From Nostoc sp. PCC 7107 (GTDB taxonomy: Bacteria; Cyanobacteriota; Cyanobacteriia; Cyanobacteriales; Nostocaceae): a stretch of DNA of 64,000 nt. Shown here one piece after another: positions 9,784 to 17,361 of this stretch. The notes under the pieces were generated by a model. The model saw only the letters and a program-made list of their open reading frames with translations, searched no databases and was not told the DNA's origin. Numbering within the stretch: position 1 is the stretch's first letter; each line of letters opens with the position of its first letter. The stretch covers positions 5,908,501 to 5,972,500 of the forward strand of contig NC_019676.1 in the NCBI RefSeq assembly GCF_000316625.1, given 5' to 3'. A program made the position numbers and the translations under genes.

Positions 9784-9808
9784 ACCCTTTGAAGGGTGAT
9801 TTTTTTTT
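9784..9808 (+). terminator. Short hairpin with T-run ahead of the 67-aa gene
   Basis: ACCCT (9784-9788) pairs with AGGGT (9793-9797) around TTGA, followed within three bases by nine Ts. No gene precedes it on this strand, so it may attenuate the leader of the small gene that follows. Confidence 0.4.
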
Positions 9809-9857
9809 GAGAAAAAGATATAAGTAGAAAAATATGGTTTCGAGGAGACAGCCAAAT

Positions 9858-10061
9858 ATGAATAGCACAAAAGCTGATCTCAGAGATGAAGTTAGAGAAC
9901 TTGCCGAGGAAGCTTTTCATTGTAAGCTGATTTCGGGCTATGGAGATGGCCCAGATATCAACGAATTTCAAATTGTCTACCAAGGTAAACCAAGACATTT
10001 ACCTCTGGAACAAGCACGTTTATTTTTAGTGAACTTGCTTTACAAAATTCGTCCGCAGTAG
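9858..10061 (+). CDS. Small conserved cyanobacterial protein, function unknown
   Basis: A 67-residue acidic-then-basic protein (MNSTKADLRDEVRELAEE at the start). The first 20 residues look like an amphipathic helix, and the rest contains short strands and a second helix. There is no signal or membrane segment. The ATG at 9858 is preferred to the upstream ATG at 9834 because AGGAGA lies at 9842-9847. It sits between the divergent cphA2 and cphB genes, but a link to cyanophycin is only suggested by position. Confidence 0.65.
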   Translation: MNSTKADLRDEVRELAEEAFHCKLISGYGDGPDINEFQIVYQGKPRHLPLEQARLFLVNLLYKIRPQ

Positions 10062-10248
10062 GATTTTTTTTTAGATGTGTAGATGACTATACTCAAATTC
10101 ATTGAGCTAAGACAATCCAAAATCCAGTTATAACGCTTCTCTGTTCAGCTTTATCATCGTTGATCAAGCAGATAAAATAGTGCCTAAAAACTATGAGGTT
10201 TTAGTGCGATTACTTGAGAAGAGTTATACGTAAACTATTACTACCTGA

Positions 10249-10284
10249 GTAATTGGTAATTCCGCCAAATGAATTACCAATTAC
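10249..10284. repeat. Inverted repeat in the gap before cyanophycinase
   Basis: A perfect 14-bp inverted repeat (GTAATTGGTAATTC and its complement) with an 8-base loop in the 390-base gap between the 67-aa gene and cphB. There is no T-run directly behind it. The rest of the gap is AT-rich with no other feature seen. Confidence 0.5.
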
Positions 10285-10449
10285 CAAAGATGCTGAATTT
10301 AGCAAAAATTCATTATATATAAAGTTATATAATTTAACTTTTACGAGTAAAAATTAATCTGCCCAATGGCTGATTTGATTGGGGTAATTGTCATGGTTTA
10401 TTGAAATTAATCTAAATTTAATTCTTAATCCGGTTATTCGAGGGGCATT

Positions 10450-11301
10450 ATGACAGAAGCTACACATAAACGCCAGTTGCTAATTATTGGTGGAGCAGAA
10501 GATAAAGAAGGTGATTGTCAGATTCTGCGAGAGTTTGTCCGTCGTGCTGGGGGTACAAAAGCCAATATTGTAATTATGACGGCTGCCACAGAACTGCCTA
10601 GGGAAGTGGGAGAAAATTATATTAGAGTTTTTGGACGGCTAGGTGCAGAAAATGTTCGCATTATTGACACTGAAACCCGTGAAGATGCTAAGTCTTCTAC
10701 TGCTTTAGAAGCAATTAGTAAGGCAACTGGGGTATTTTTTACTGGAGGAGACCAAGCGCGAATTACTGGTATTCTCAAGGATACCGAAATCGATGCGGCT
10801 ATTCACCAACGCTACGCTGAAGGTGCGGTTGTAGCAGGGACTAGTGCGGGTGCGGCTGTGATGCCCGATAAAATGATTGTTGAGGGTGATTCTCAGAGTA
10901 CACCACGGATGGAAATTGTGGAAATGGGGCCAGGTATGGGTTTTCTGCCAGGGGTAGTTATTGACCAACATTTCTTGCAACGGGGACGCTTAGGACGTTT
11001 AATTACAGCTTTAGTCCGTGAACCTGCGGTGTTAGGATTTGGGATTGATGAGAATACAGCGATCGCAGTTACTGATGACCAAATCGAAGTTATTGGTGAA
11101 GGTTCGGTCACAATTGTGGATGAATCGGAATCTACATATAACAATGCAGACCAAATTCTCCGGGATGAACCTCTAGCAATCTGCGGTGCGAAGCTGCATA
11201 TCCTACCAAATGGTTATAAATTTAACCTGAAAACTCGGCAACCAATTTTGACTAATGGTGTTGTCGCTAGTGAAGCTGTGAATGAATCTGTAGGGGTGTA
11301 A
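10450..11301 (+). CDS. cphB: Cyanophycinase
   Basis: A 283-residue serine peptidase of family S51. The catalytic serine is in VVAGTSAGAAVM (Ser about 132), with the N-terminal core LLIIGGAEDKEGD and the GVFFTGGDQARI loop also typical. The enzyme cleaves cyanophycin, the Asp-Arg polymer used as a nitrogen store, to beta-Asp-Arg dipeptides in the cytosol. GAGGGG just upstream supports the start. In many cyanobacteria cphB is followed by the full-length cphA1; here the downstream gene is a convergent aldehyde dehydrogenase and the only synthetase nearby is the short CphA2. The product of this enzyme is the reported CphA2 substrate, so the two could form a salvage cycle. Confidence 0.93.
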   Translation: MTEATHKRQLLIIGGAEDKEGDCQILREFVRRAGGTKANIVIMTAATELPREVGENYIRVFGRLGAENVRIIDTETREDAKSSTALEAISKATGVFFTGGDQARITGILKDTEIDAAIHQRYAEGAVVAGTSAGAAVMPDKMIVEGDSQSTPRMEIVEMGPGMGFLPGVVIDQHFLQRGRLGRLITALVREPAVLGFGIDENTAIAVTDDQIEVIGEGSVTIVDESESTYNNADQILRDEPLAICGAKLHILPNGYKFNLKTRQPILTNGVVASEAVNESVGV

Positions 11302-11310
11302 GGAAAGTAG

Positions 11311-11338
11311 GTTGGGTGAAGCGATAGCGAAACCCAAC
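11311..11338. repeat. Nostoc GTTGGGT...ACCCAAC palindrome
   Basis: GTTGGGT at 11311 and ACCCAAC ending at 11338 bracket a short GC-rich loop just after cphB. Related copies occur near 16587, 19000, 30482-30555 and 43341-43445. Probably a dispersed intergenic palindrome that also works as a terminator. Confidence 0.55.
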
Positions 11339-11399
11339 AAAATCTAATCAGGTTTTTAACGAACCACAGAGACGCAGAGGTCGCTGAGAGAAGATCGCA

Positions 11400-12821
11400 C
11401 TACACTTTATGATCAAACCACCAAGGGTCTTGATTTGAATTGGTTTTAATCAAAAACGCTTTTTTACGCAAGAACCGTTTGAGGGCGGCTGTACCCATAC
11501 GTGAACCGCCTAAACCGGAGAATTTGAAAGCGTTTTTTTCGCCTTCGTGCATAATGGCGGTGAGGGCGGCATCATTAATACTGATAGCACCTGCATCAAT
11601 TTGTTGGGCAACTGTGATAGCTTCAGTTTCAGTTTCTGCAAACACCGCCGCACTCAGTCCATAAATTGAATCGTTCGCTAAATTTACTGCTTCCTCAACT
11701 GTGGTAAAAGGCATGATTGGCATGATAGGGCCAAATGTCTCTTCCGTCATGACTTTCATTGTATGGTTAACATGAGTTAGCACTGTGGGACGACACCACC
11801 AACCACCGCCTAACTCTTCAACTTTACCGCCGCAATGTATCACCGCACCTTTTTCTACCGCATCGGCGAGATGTTCGTTAATTATCCCAGCTTGTCTTTC
11901 GGCAATAATCGGGCCGATTTCGCCACTTTCAACTGTCGGATGGGCTAGTTGTAGGCGATGCGCTTTCGCTACTAACTGATGATAAAACTTTTCCAAGATA
12001 GATTCGGCGACGTAAATACGCTCAATTGATAAACATGATTGTCCGGTGTTGACGACGGAACCCCATAAAATCGCTGATGTGGCTAATTCTAAATCGGCAG
12101 ATTCCAACACGATCGCCGGATCTTTCCCGCCCAATTCCAAAAAAGCGGGGATAAATCTTTGTGCGGCGGCTTCTGCAACTTTGCGTCCAGTGGCGACACT
12201 ACCTGTAAAACAAACTAAATCTACATTCTCAATTAAAGCCGCTCCAGTTTCTCCCGCGCCTTCCACAAAACTGAAAACATCACGCAAGGCGGGAACTTGA
12301 TTAATTGCAGCAATAAGTGGGGCGATGAAACGCGGTGCAATTTCACTGGGTTTGACAACCACAGCACAACCCGCCAGCAGTGCGGGAATACTATCTATAG
12401 TAGACAGCAACAAAGGAAAATTCCAGGGACTAATTACCCCAACTACAGGGTAAGGCGTTGATGTTTGTTGTAGGGCGATAAAGGGAATTGATGTATTTTT
12501 GGCAGAATCTTGTAATAAGTCTGGCGCTAATCCACACCAGCGATCGATGCTAGAAAGGAATGAGTCGATTTCCATCACCGAGATAGATAATCTACCTGTA
12601 TCATTGACCAAAGCATCTGTGAGTTTTTCCCGTCCAGCCAAGATTGCTTGCTTCCACTCTTTTAAAGCTGCAACTCTTCCTTCTATGCCCAATTTTTGCC
12701 AACGCACTTGCGCCCTTCGCGCCCGGTTACATTGCTGCGCCAGCAGTTTCGGCGGCGGTGGGATAATTACATAATCATATTTTCCCGTTCGCGGGTTACG
12801 GACTTCGATTGGTTTTGTCAT
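11400..12821 (-). CDS. NAD(P)-dependent aldehyde dehydrogenase
   Basis: A 473-residue aldehyde dehydrogenase. The cofactor-binding fold contains PWNFPLLL and VVVKPSEIAP, the general base is the Glu in FLELGGKDP (about 229) and the catalytic Cys is in NTGQSCLS (about 263). EETFGPIMP is also conserved. It oxidises an aldehyde to the acid in the cytosol; the substrate cannot be read from the sequence. It is co-oriented with the nitrilase-fold gene upstream, separated by a short repeat tract, so they may be one unit. It is convergent with cyanophycinase. Confidence 0.92.
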   Translation of the reverse strand: MTKPIEVRNPRTGKYDYVIIPPPPKLLAQQCNRARRAQVRWQKLGIEGRVAALKEWKQAILAGREKLTDALVNDTGRLSISVMEIDSFLSSIDRWCGLAPDLLQDSAKNTSIPFIALQQTSTPYPVVGVISPWNFPLLLSTIDSIPALLAGCAVVVKPSEIAPRFIAPLIAAINQVPALRDVFSFVEGAGETGAALIENVDLVCFTGSVATGRKVAEAAAQRFIPAFLELGGKDPAIVLESADLELATSAILWGSVVNTGQSCLSIERIYVAESILEKFYHQLVAKAHRLQLAHPTVESGEIGPIIAERQAGIINEHLADAVEKGAVIHCGGKVEELGGGWWCRPTVLTHVNHTMKVMTEETFGPIMPIMPFTTVEEAVNLANDSIYGLSAAVFAETETEAITVAQQIDAGAISINDAALTAIMHEGEKNAFKFSGLGGSRMGTAALKRFLRKKAFLIKTNSNQDPWWFDHKV

Positions 12822-12838
12822 GTGTCATCTGTTAAAAG

Positions 12839-12880
12839 GCAGGAGGCAGGAGGCAGGAGGCAGGGGGCAGGAGGCAGGAG
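12839..12880. repeat. Tandem GGCAGGA heptamer repeat
   Basis: About six copies of the heptamer GGCAGGA (one variant with extra Gs) in the gap between the nitrilase-fold and aldehyde dehydrogenase genes. This is a short tandemly repeated element of the kind common between Nostoc genes. Confidence 0.9.
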
Positions 12881-12914
12881 AAATTTCATACTTCAGACTT
12901 CATACTTCATACTT

Positions 12915-13958
12915 TCAAATAATCCCTAGTTGAGATAGGCGTTCTATGGTTTGTTGCTGTGTTTGGATGAAGTGTTGGCGATCGCATTCTTGATTTAGCA
13001 TAGTGTTTGCTGGATAAAATTGTGACTGGCTGTAGCTTTGGGCGTATAGTTCAAAGCGCTGGCGAGACAGTAAATTATTTAACCCTGGACGACGGCGATC
13101 GCGTCTTAAAGCCGTTAAATCTATCTCTGCGAAAGCTGCCATACTTTCCCCTGCACCTGTCTCTGCTAATACGATACCGCGATAGTCAACTATTTTTGAG
13201 CCGCCATCAACGGAGGCGATTGGGATGGGGCTATTAGCTAGACCTGCGGTATTCGCAGATACAACGTAAGCCATATTTTCCACAGCGCGAGAAATTTTTG
13301 CTGCGTCTTTCGGTGTGAGGTTTTTGTTATACACTTCTGAGGTGGAATGCAGAAAAATCTCTGCGCCACGCATTGTTAAACACCGCGCCACTTCAGGATA
13401 TAAAATTTCTTCGGAAGCGACAGCAGCTAAATTCCCAATTGCAGTTTTCGCCACCGGAAAAACTCCTTCTAAGCCGTAACAATCAAGATATTTATCCCAA
13501 ACATCATGGGGTGTAGGTGCAAATAACGAATTTAGCCGCCGATAGCGCAAGACAATAGCACCAGATGGGTCAATCACAAAACAAGTTTGAAAATATAAGC
13601 CGGGAAAATTGGGGTCGAGTTCGTAAGCGTTCCCAGCTAAAAATATCTGATGTTTTTGAGCAATTTTACTGAGAGCTTCATATTCTGCGCCGTGCATTTC
13701 TATACAAGCTTTTTCTCCCCACACAGCCAAAGGTTCACCCATCGGGAAACCTGTCAGGAAATATTCTGGTAAGACAATTAAACGACAGTCAAAACCAATA
13801 AAAGCTATGCTGGCGGCGATTTGTTGTGCCAAGCGGTTGATAGTATGATGAATTATTTCTTGGACAGCGTGGCGATCGCTGGCTTGATTCACAGCATGAC
13901 AGCTAACTTGCAATGCTAAGGCACGGTATGATGCGATGGAATTTGGAATATCTGTCAT
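12915..13958 (-). CDS. Nitrilase/CN-hydrolase-fold protein with altered catalytic triad
   Basis: A 347-residue member of the carbon-nitrogen hydrolase superfamily. The Glu region is present (VLPEYFLTGFPMGEP, Glu about 65). The position expected for the catalytic Lys reads YRRLNSLF (Arg about 141), and the strand that normally carries the catalytic Cys reads AAVASEEILYPEVAR, putting Ser (about 175) where Cys is expected. The fold is otherwise well kept (TMRGAEIFLHSTSE). By family knowledge, amidase activity needs Glu, Lys and Cys, so this is either a pseudoenzyme, a serine variant or a distinct subfamily. It is probably transcribed with the downstream aldehyde dehydrogenase. Confidence 0.85.
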   Translation of the reverse strand: MTDIPNSIASYRALALQVSCHAVNQASDRHAVQEIIHHTINRLAQQIAASIAFIGFDCRLIVLPEYFLTGFPMGEPLAVWGEKACIEMHGAEYEALSKIAQKHQIFLAGNAYELDPNFPGLYFQTCFVIDPSGAIVLRYRRLNSLFAPTPHDVWDKYLDCYGLEGVFPVAKTAIGNLAAVASEEILYPEVARCLTMRGAEIFLHSTSEVYNKNLTPKDAAKISRAVENMAYVVSANTAGLANSPIPIASVDGGSKIVDYRGIVLAETGAGESMAAFAEIDLTALRRDRRRPGLNNLLSRQRFELYAQSYSQSQFYPANTMLNQECDRQHFIQTQQQTIERLSQLGII

Positions 13959-14113
13959 GCTGTTTGCTGTTCAAAAACGCCTCACTATCAATTTACTAGG
14001 ATATGTTCACTCTTCCTAGGCGATCGCCGATTTCATGCAAAATTTATTGATAGATTCTCCAATGTTAATGCAATGATAAAAGAGAAGTAGCAAGCGCTTA
14101 ACAGAACGGTATT

Positions 14114-14148
14114 GTTTTAATTTCTTTACCCCTCACGGGGATAGAAAC
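14114..14148. CRISPR. Solitary CRISPR-like repeat
   Basis: One 35-base unit begins GTTTTAATTTC, holds the palindrome CCCCTCACGGGG and ends GATAGAAAC, matching the general shape of cyanobacterial CRISPR repeats with the GAAAC end. No second copy is seen within 100 bases either side and there are no cas genes in the window. It is likely the relic of an array. The surrounding 560-base gap has no other clear feature. Confidence 0.5.
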
Positions 14149-14521
14149 CTGGTGATCATTTCGGTTTCTTCACTCTTCTCCTAACAGCGATGAAAAACCT
14201 AGCAAATGACGATTGATCAAATAGCCGACTGTCAGCAATTGCTTACATATCACAAATTCCGTATTGAACACAAAATAGTTAAGAATAGACGCATATTTAG
14301 CACCTACACCTAAAACCTGCGATGATCGTTTTCGCGGTTCTGGCAAATGGCTGGAGAGTAAAGTATTTTTAGTTGCTTGATCTGGTGTTGCCGATTTAAC
14401 TATAAACTGACTATTAATCTTGCAACTTTGATTCTGCCAACTTGGCTATTTATCGGGACTGTACCCGGAAGCCAGTAGGAAAGCGGGAATAAGTACTAGT
14501 AAATGACCAACAATTTTGCTG

Positions 14522-15100
14522 ATGAGAATTTGGACTGCAATAGTTGTACTAACTTCTTCTTGGCTAGTTTCCGGGTTGGTAGCTTCTCAGCCAATCAATG
14601 CTACAGTAGCGATCGCCGACGAAAAAATAGCACCATCAGGGTCAATTTCTCAAGCAAACAATACTCAAAAGCCGATTGCTATCGATAAATCTGAGTTTGG
14701 GATAGCGAGAGTTGATGCTAGAGGTAAAGTTAACTTCATCCCCACATTTAGAGTCCCACTACAAGAAGGTAGTAAATATGGGTGGCGAATTCAACTCAAA
14801 GACTACCAAGGCGAAGTTACATGGCGAGAAGTCCTACGCTTACCAAAACCCCCAGAAACTTGGGCTACAGATGATGGTGAAAACTTCACAGTCTCAGCTG
14901 ACGGTACAGAGTCGGTAATGAGACGCAAAACTTTAGCTAAAGATGGTGTGATTGAAAACTACTGGACGATCGCCGCAGGTGATCCTCCAGGTAAGCATAA
15001 AATACAGGTATATGTTGATGACCGTCTGATTGCAACTTTCGATTTTGAAGTTTTTCCCGTAGACAGACAACAATCAACAGGTAGAAATCGCAGCCTATAG
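14522..15100 (+). CDS. Secreted hypothetical protein
   Basis: A protein of about 192 residues with an N-terminal signal peptide (hydrophobic run at about 4-22, IWTAIVVLTSSWLVSGLV, then a polar segment). The mature part looks like a beta-sandwich, with strands such as YGWRIQLKDYQGEVTWREVL and a C-terminal HKIQVYVDDRLIATFDFEV that recalls an Ig-like or carrier-bound domain. I do not recognise the family. The ATG at 14522 is preferred to a TTG six bases upstream. It has no operon partner. Confidence 0.75.
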   Translation: MRIWTAIVVLTSSWLVSGLVASQPINATVAIADEKIAPSGSISQANNTQKPIAIDKSEFGIARVDARGKVNFIPTFRVPLQEGSKYGWRIQLKDYQGEVTWREVLRLPKPPETWATDDGENFTVSADGTESVMRRKTLAKDGVIENYWTIAAGDPPGKHKIQVYVDDRLIATFDFEVFPVDRQQSTGRNRSL

Positions 15101-15125
15101 CAATTTTAAATCATTCATGAACAAC

Positions 15126-15161
15126 AAAATACCCGAATTCTTAGAAGAAGTCGGGTATTTT
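15126..15161. terminator. CCCGA...TCGGG palindrome between convergent genes
   Basis: AAAATACCCGA (15126-15136) and its complement (15151-15161) enclose a short spacer, with a T-run on either strand. It is one of six related palindromes in the window that sit just after genes. Here it can terminate both the secreted-protein gene and hsp20. Confidence 0.75.
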
Positions 15162-15182
15162 AGCACTAATCCAAAATTGACA

Positions 15183-15632
15183 TTAGCCAATAGATTCAAG
15201 ATTTAGCTTGACAACCTTTTTCTTTTCTTCCTCAGCTTTAGGCAAAGTCAGAGTCAAAATACCATCTTTATAATCAGCAGTAACATTGGTATTTTGAATG
15301 CGAGTAGATAAAGGAATCAAACGTTGGAATTTCCCGTAATGGAATTCACTCTTGGTTACACCTTTCCCTTCTGTTTTAGTTTCAGATTTCCGTTCACCGC
15401 TGATATACACAGCTTTTTCTGTAACTTGCACATCTAGGTCTTTGGCTTCAATTCCTGGTAATTCTAACTTGAGATGAATCGCTTCTTCAGTTTCGTGTAA
15501 TTCAGCCGCCGGAACTTTTGTAAGGCTTCTTTCCAGTAAAGTAGATGGGAGCATTTCGTCTGCAAATAAACTGTTGATTTGTCTTTGCAGAGTGTTCATT
15601 TCTTGCCAAGGATTCCAACGTACTAGTGTCAT
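15183..15632 (-). CDS. hspA: Small heat-shock protein (Hsp20/alpha-crystallin)
   Basis: A 149-residue Hsp20 protein. It starts MTLVRWNPWQEMNTLQRQIN, has the alpha-crystallin domain from about residue 42 to 140 (LKLELPGIEAKDLDVQVTEK, the GVTKSEFHYGKFQR segment and DGILTLTLPKAEE), and ends with a short tail. The family forms oligomers that hold unfolding proteins in the cytosol and at thylakoids. It is monocistronic and convergent with the preceding secreted-protein gene. The long upstream gap (15633-15963) probably holds a heat-regulated promoter, but I could not identify a specific element. Confidence 0.93.
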   Translation of the reverse strand: MTLVRWNPWQEMNTLQRQINSLFADEMLPSTLLERSLTKVPAAELHETEEAIHLKLELPGIEAKDLDVQVTEKAVYISGERKSETKTEGKGVTKSEFHYGKFQRLIPLSTRIQNTNVTADYKDGILTLTLPKAEEEKKKVVKLNLESIG

Positions 15633-15963
15633 ATCTCTACCTCAGTTAATTTCTAATTTTGTTTAGTTGATTTAGGCTTAAATCATTTGCTTTGTTTTTA
15701 TAGTATTCATAATCTAGCGCGGTGTAAATTCGGTTTTTATCACCAACTTAATCATGATTGCCGAACCTTAGTATGGGTACGGTAAACCCCCATAATATTA
15801 GTGTGGTAAACTGTATATAAATCATCAATTACAGCTTATTTAAGAAGATAAATGTTATCAAAATAGCAGCAATAGGTAATTTACTAACTATATAATTTCT
15901 ACTTGTTATCCTCAGTCGGAAAAATTCATATTTTCATAATCCACTTATTATCTATCAATCAAC
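15633..15963. other. Intergenic region between divergent hsp20 and SMR genes
   Basis: About 330 AT-rich bases without an open frame or RNA gene that I can recognise. It must hold the promoters of both divergent genes. Confidence 0.5.
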
Positions 15964-16284
15964 ATGATAAATAGTTGGCTTTATCTCATTGCAGCAATCT
16001 TATTTGAAGTTGCTGGTACAACTTCCATGAAATTATCTGAGGGATTTACCAGAACTATTCCCTCGGTTTTAATTTTTGTCTGTTATGGAATTTGTTTTAG
16101 TTTTTTAACATTAGCCCTCAAAAAAATTGAAGTCAGCATTGCGTATGCTGTTTGGTCAGGTTTAGGAACAACTGTAATCGCTACTATTGGGGTGATTTGG
16201 TTTCGTGAGTCGATGTCTCTGACCAAGTTTTTATCAATAGCTTTAATTATCATTGGCGTAATTGGGGTAAATTCTGCCAAATAA
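15964..16284 (+). CDS. Small multidrug resistance (SMR) family transporter
   Basis: A 106-residue protein with four membrane helices and the SMR signature: a conserved Glu in helix 1 (AAILFEVAGTTSMKLSEGF, Glu about 13-14), and helix 3 AYAVWSGLGTTVIATIG. SMR proteins work as dimers in the inner membrane, exporting cationic compounds or guanidinium in exchange for protons. There is a single gene rather than a paired SMR operon, so a homodimer is likely. The substrate cannot be inferred. Confidence 0.92.
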   Translation: MINSWLYLIAAILFEVAGTTSMKLSEGFTRTIPSVLIFVCYGICFSFLTLALKKIEVSIAYAVWSGLGTTVIATIGVIWFRESMSLTKFLSIALIIIGVIGVNSAK

Positions 16285-16291
16285 AAAAAGC

Positions 16292-16315
16292 CCTCGTTCA
16301 TCACAATGAACGAGG
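16292..16315 (-). terminator. Stem-loop after the SMR gene
   Basis: A perfect 10-bp stem (CCTCGTTCAT and complement) with a 4-base loop directly after the SMR stop codon. Its T-run is on the minus side (AAAAAAA at 16283-16289), so it terminates leftward transcripts best. Confidence 0.55.
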
Positions 16316-16718
16316 TGAGGATAGGAGTAATCAACAAAGACTTCCTGTTATGTTTGTCCTTTTTGAGATAACGAAGTTTGATGTAAATCGCTACGATAAA
16401 AACAGCAGCAATCTCTCAAAAGAGTGAGCAAAATAAGCAACCAACCTAAATCCGTCCGTTGTTAATGCTTTAGCATGTTTAGTGTAGTAAAAGTTGGTTT
16501 ATCAAGCCCGCAAGTTATTTCCCATTCATAATTTAGCAGTGCAGTGTAGGTATATGTAGCCAACTTGGCAGGAATAAATAGAACTAGGTTGGGTGCATTC
16601 ACTTTCGGCAAATAGCCCGCGTAGGCGGACTTGGTTTGTGTAGCCGCGATTTCCAATCGCCTGGTGTTTCTTCCAAAAGTGGATGCTCCCACTAGGTTAT
16701 CACCCTCTTTTACCTTCT
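16316..16718. other. Intergenic stretch with no supported gene
   Basis: About 400 bases between the SMR gene and the convergent GNAT gene. It contains a short GTTGGGTGC-type dispersed string near 16587. A 76-codon minus-strand frame here has no coding character. Confidence 0.5.
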
Positions 16719-17231
16719 TTAACTATAGTTAAAATCTAGTTTCATCTTAAAAGAAATACTACCAACGCGGTTAACAGTTTCGCTATTAGGTACAACTTGC
16801 CAACCGAATCTTTGATATAAATGCAAAGCGGGATTTGCGCTTCTAACAGTGAGTGATATAGAAGGGTAGGATGTTTTAGCTGCTGTGAGTAAATGAGTCA
16901 GTAATTTAGTTCCTATACCTTGATTTCTACATTCTGGAAGAGTTGCGATCGCAAGTTCTGGTGTAAAGTCATCAACATAGCCATATCCTGGACTTTTCCC
17001 TGTTAATAATCGTATCCATGCTGCTCCCACTGGTTGATTGCGGCTTTTATGGATAGCAACAAATCCCAAATCGTCTTTACATCCCCAACCTTTAACATAC
17101 TTTGATAAATCAGGATGAATCATGACATCCTGTATTGTTTTTCCTTCTTCTCTCATTTGCGCCGCTTCGTACAGCATTTGCCATAAAAACGGTTCATCTT
17201 GTAGTATGAGGAGACGAATTGAATAATCCAT
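16719..17231 (-). CDS. GNAT-family N-acetyltransferase
   Basis: A 170-residue GNAT protein. The acetyl-CoA loop is in LPECRNQGIGTKLLTHLLTAAK (about residues 98-119), with the preceding strand GYVDDFTPELAIA and a final NPALHLYQRFGWQVV segment, all typical. It transfers an acetyl group from acetyl-CoA to an unknown amine. It stands alone on its strand. GNAT substrates cannot be predicted from this sequence. Confidence 0.88.
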   Translation of the reverse strand: MDYSIRLLILQDEPFLWQMLYEAAQMREEGKTIQDVMIHPDLSKYVKGWGCKDDLGFVAIHKSRNQPVGAAWIRLLTGKSPGYGYVDDFTPELAIATLPECRNQGIGTKLLTHLLTAAKTSYPSISLTVRSANPALHLYQRFGWQVVPNSETVNRVGSISFKMKLDFNYS

Positions 17232-17294
17232 ATTCTACATTTTGCTGACGCTAGAATGCTGCGATCGCCAAAAACATACCACAAATTAATATGC

Positions 17295-17322
17295 AAAAAC
17301 CCCAAGATATTCATCTTAGGGG
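17295..17322 (-). terminator. Terminator of the AMIN/serine hydrolase gene
   Basis: CCCCTAAGAT and ATCTTGGGG pair around a 4-base loop when read on the minus strand, followed by TTTTT. It lies 40 bases after the stop codon of the minus-strand gene that ends at 17362. Confidence 0.85.
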
Positions 17323-17361
17323 CTTACGTCAATTAAAATTTTTCTTTCTTACACAGGAGTA

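Noticed and set aside
12839-12880. CRISPR array
   Set aside because: The units are 7-base tandem repeats with no spacers.
16462-16692. 76-codon minus-strand open frame
   Set aside because: No ribosome site, protein-like pattern or conserved motif, and it overlaps dispersed repeat strings.
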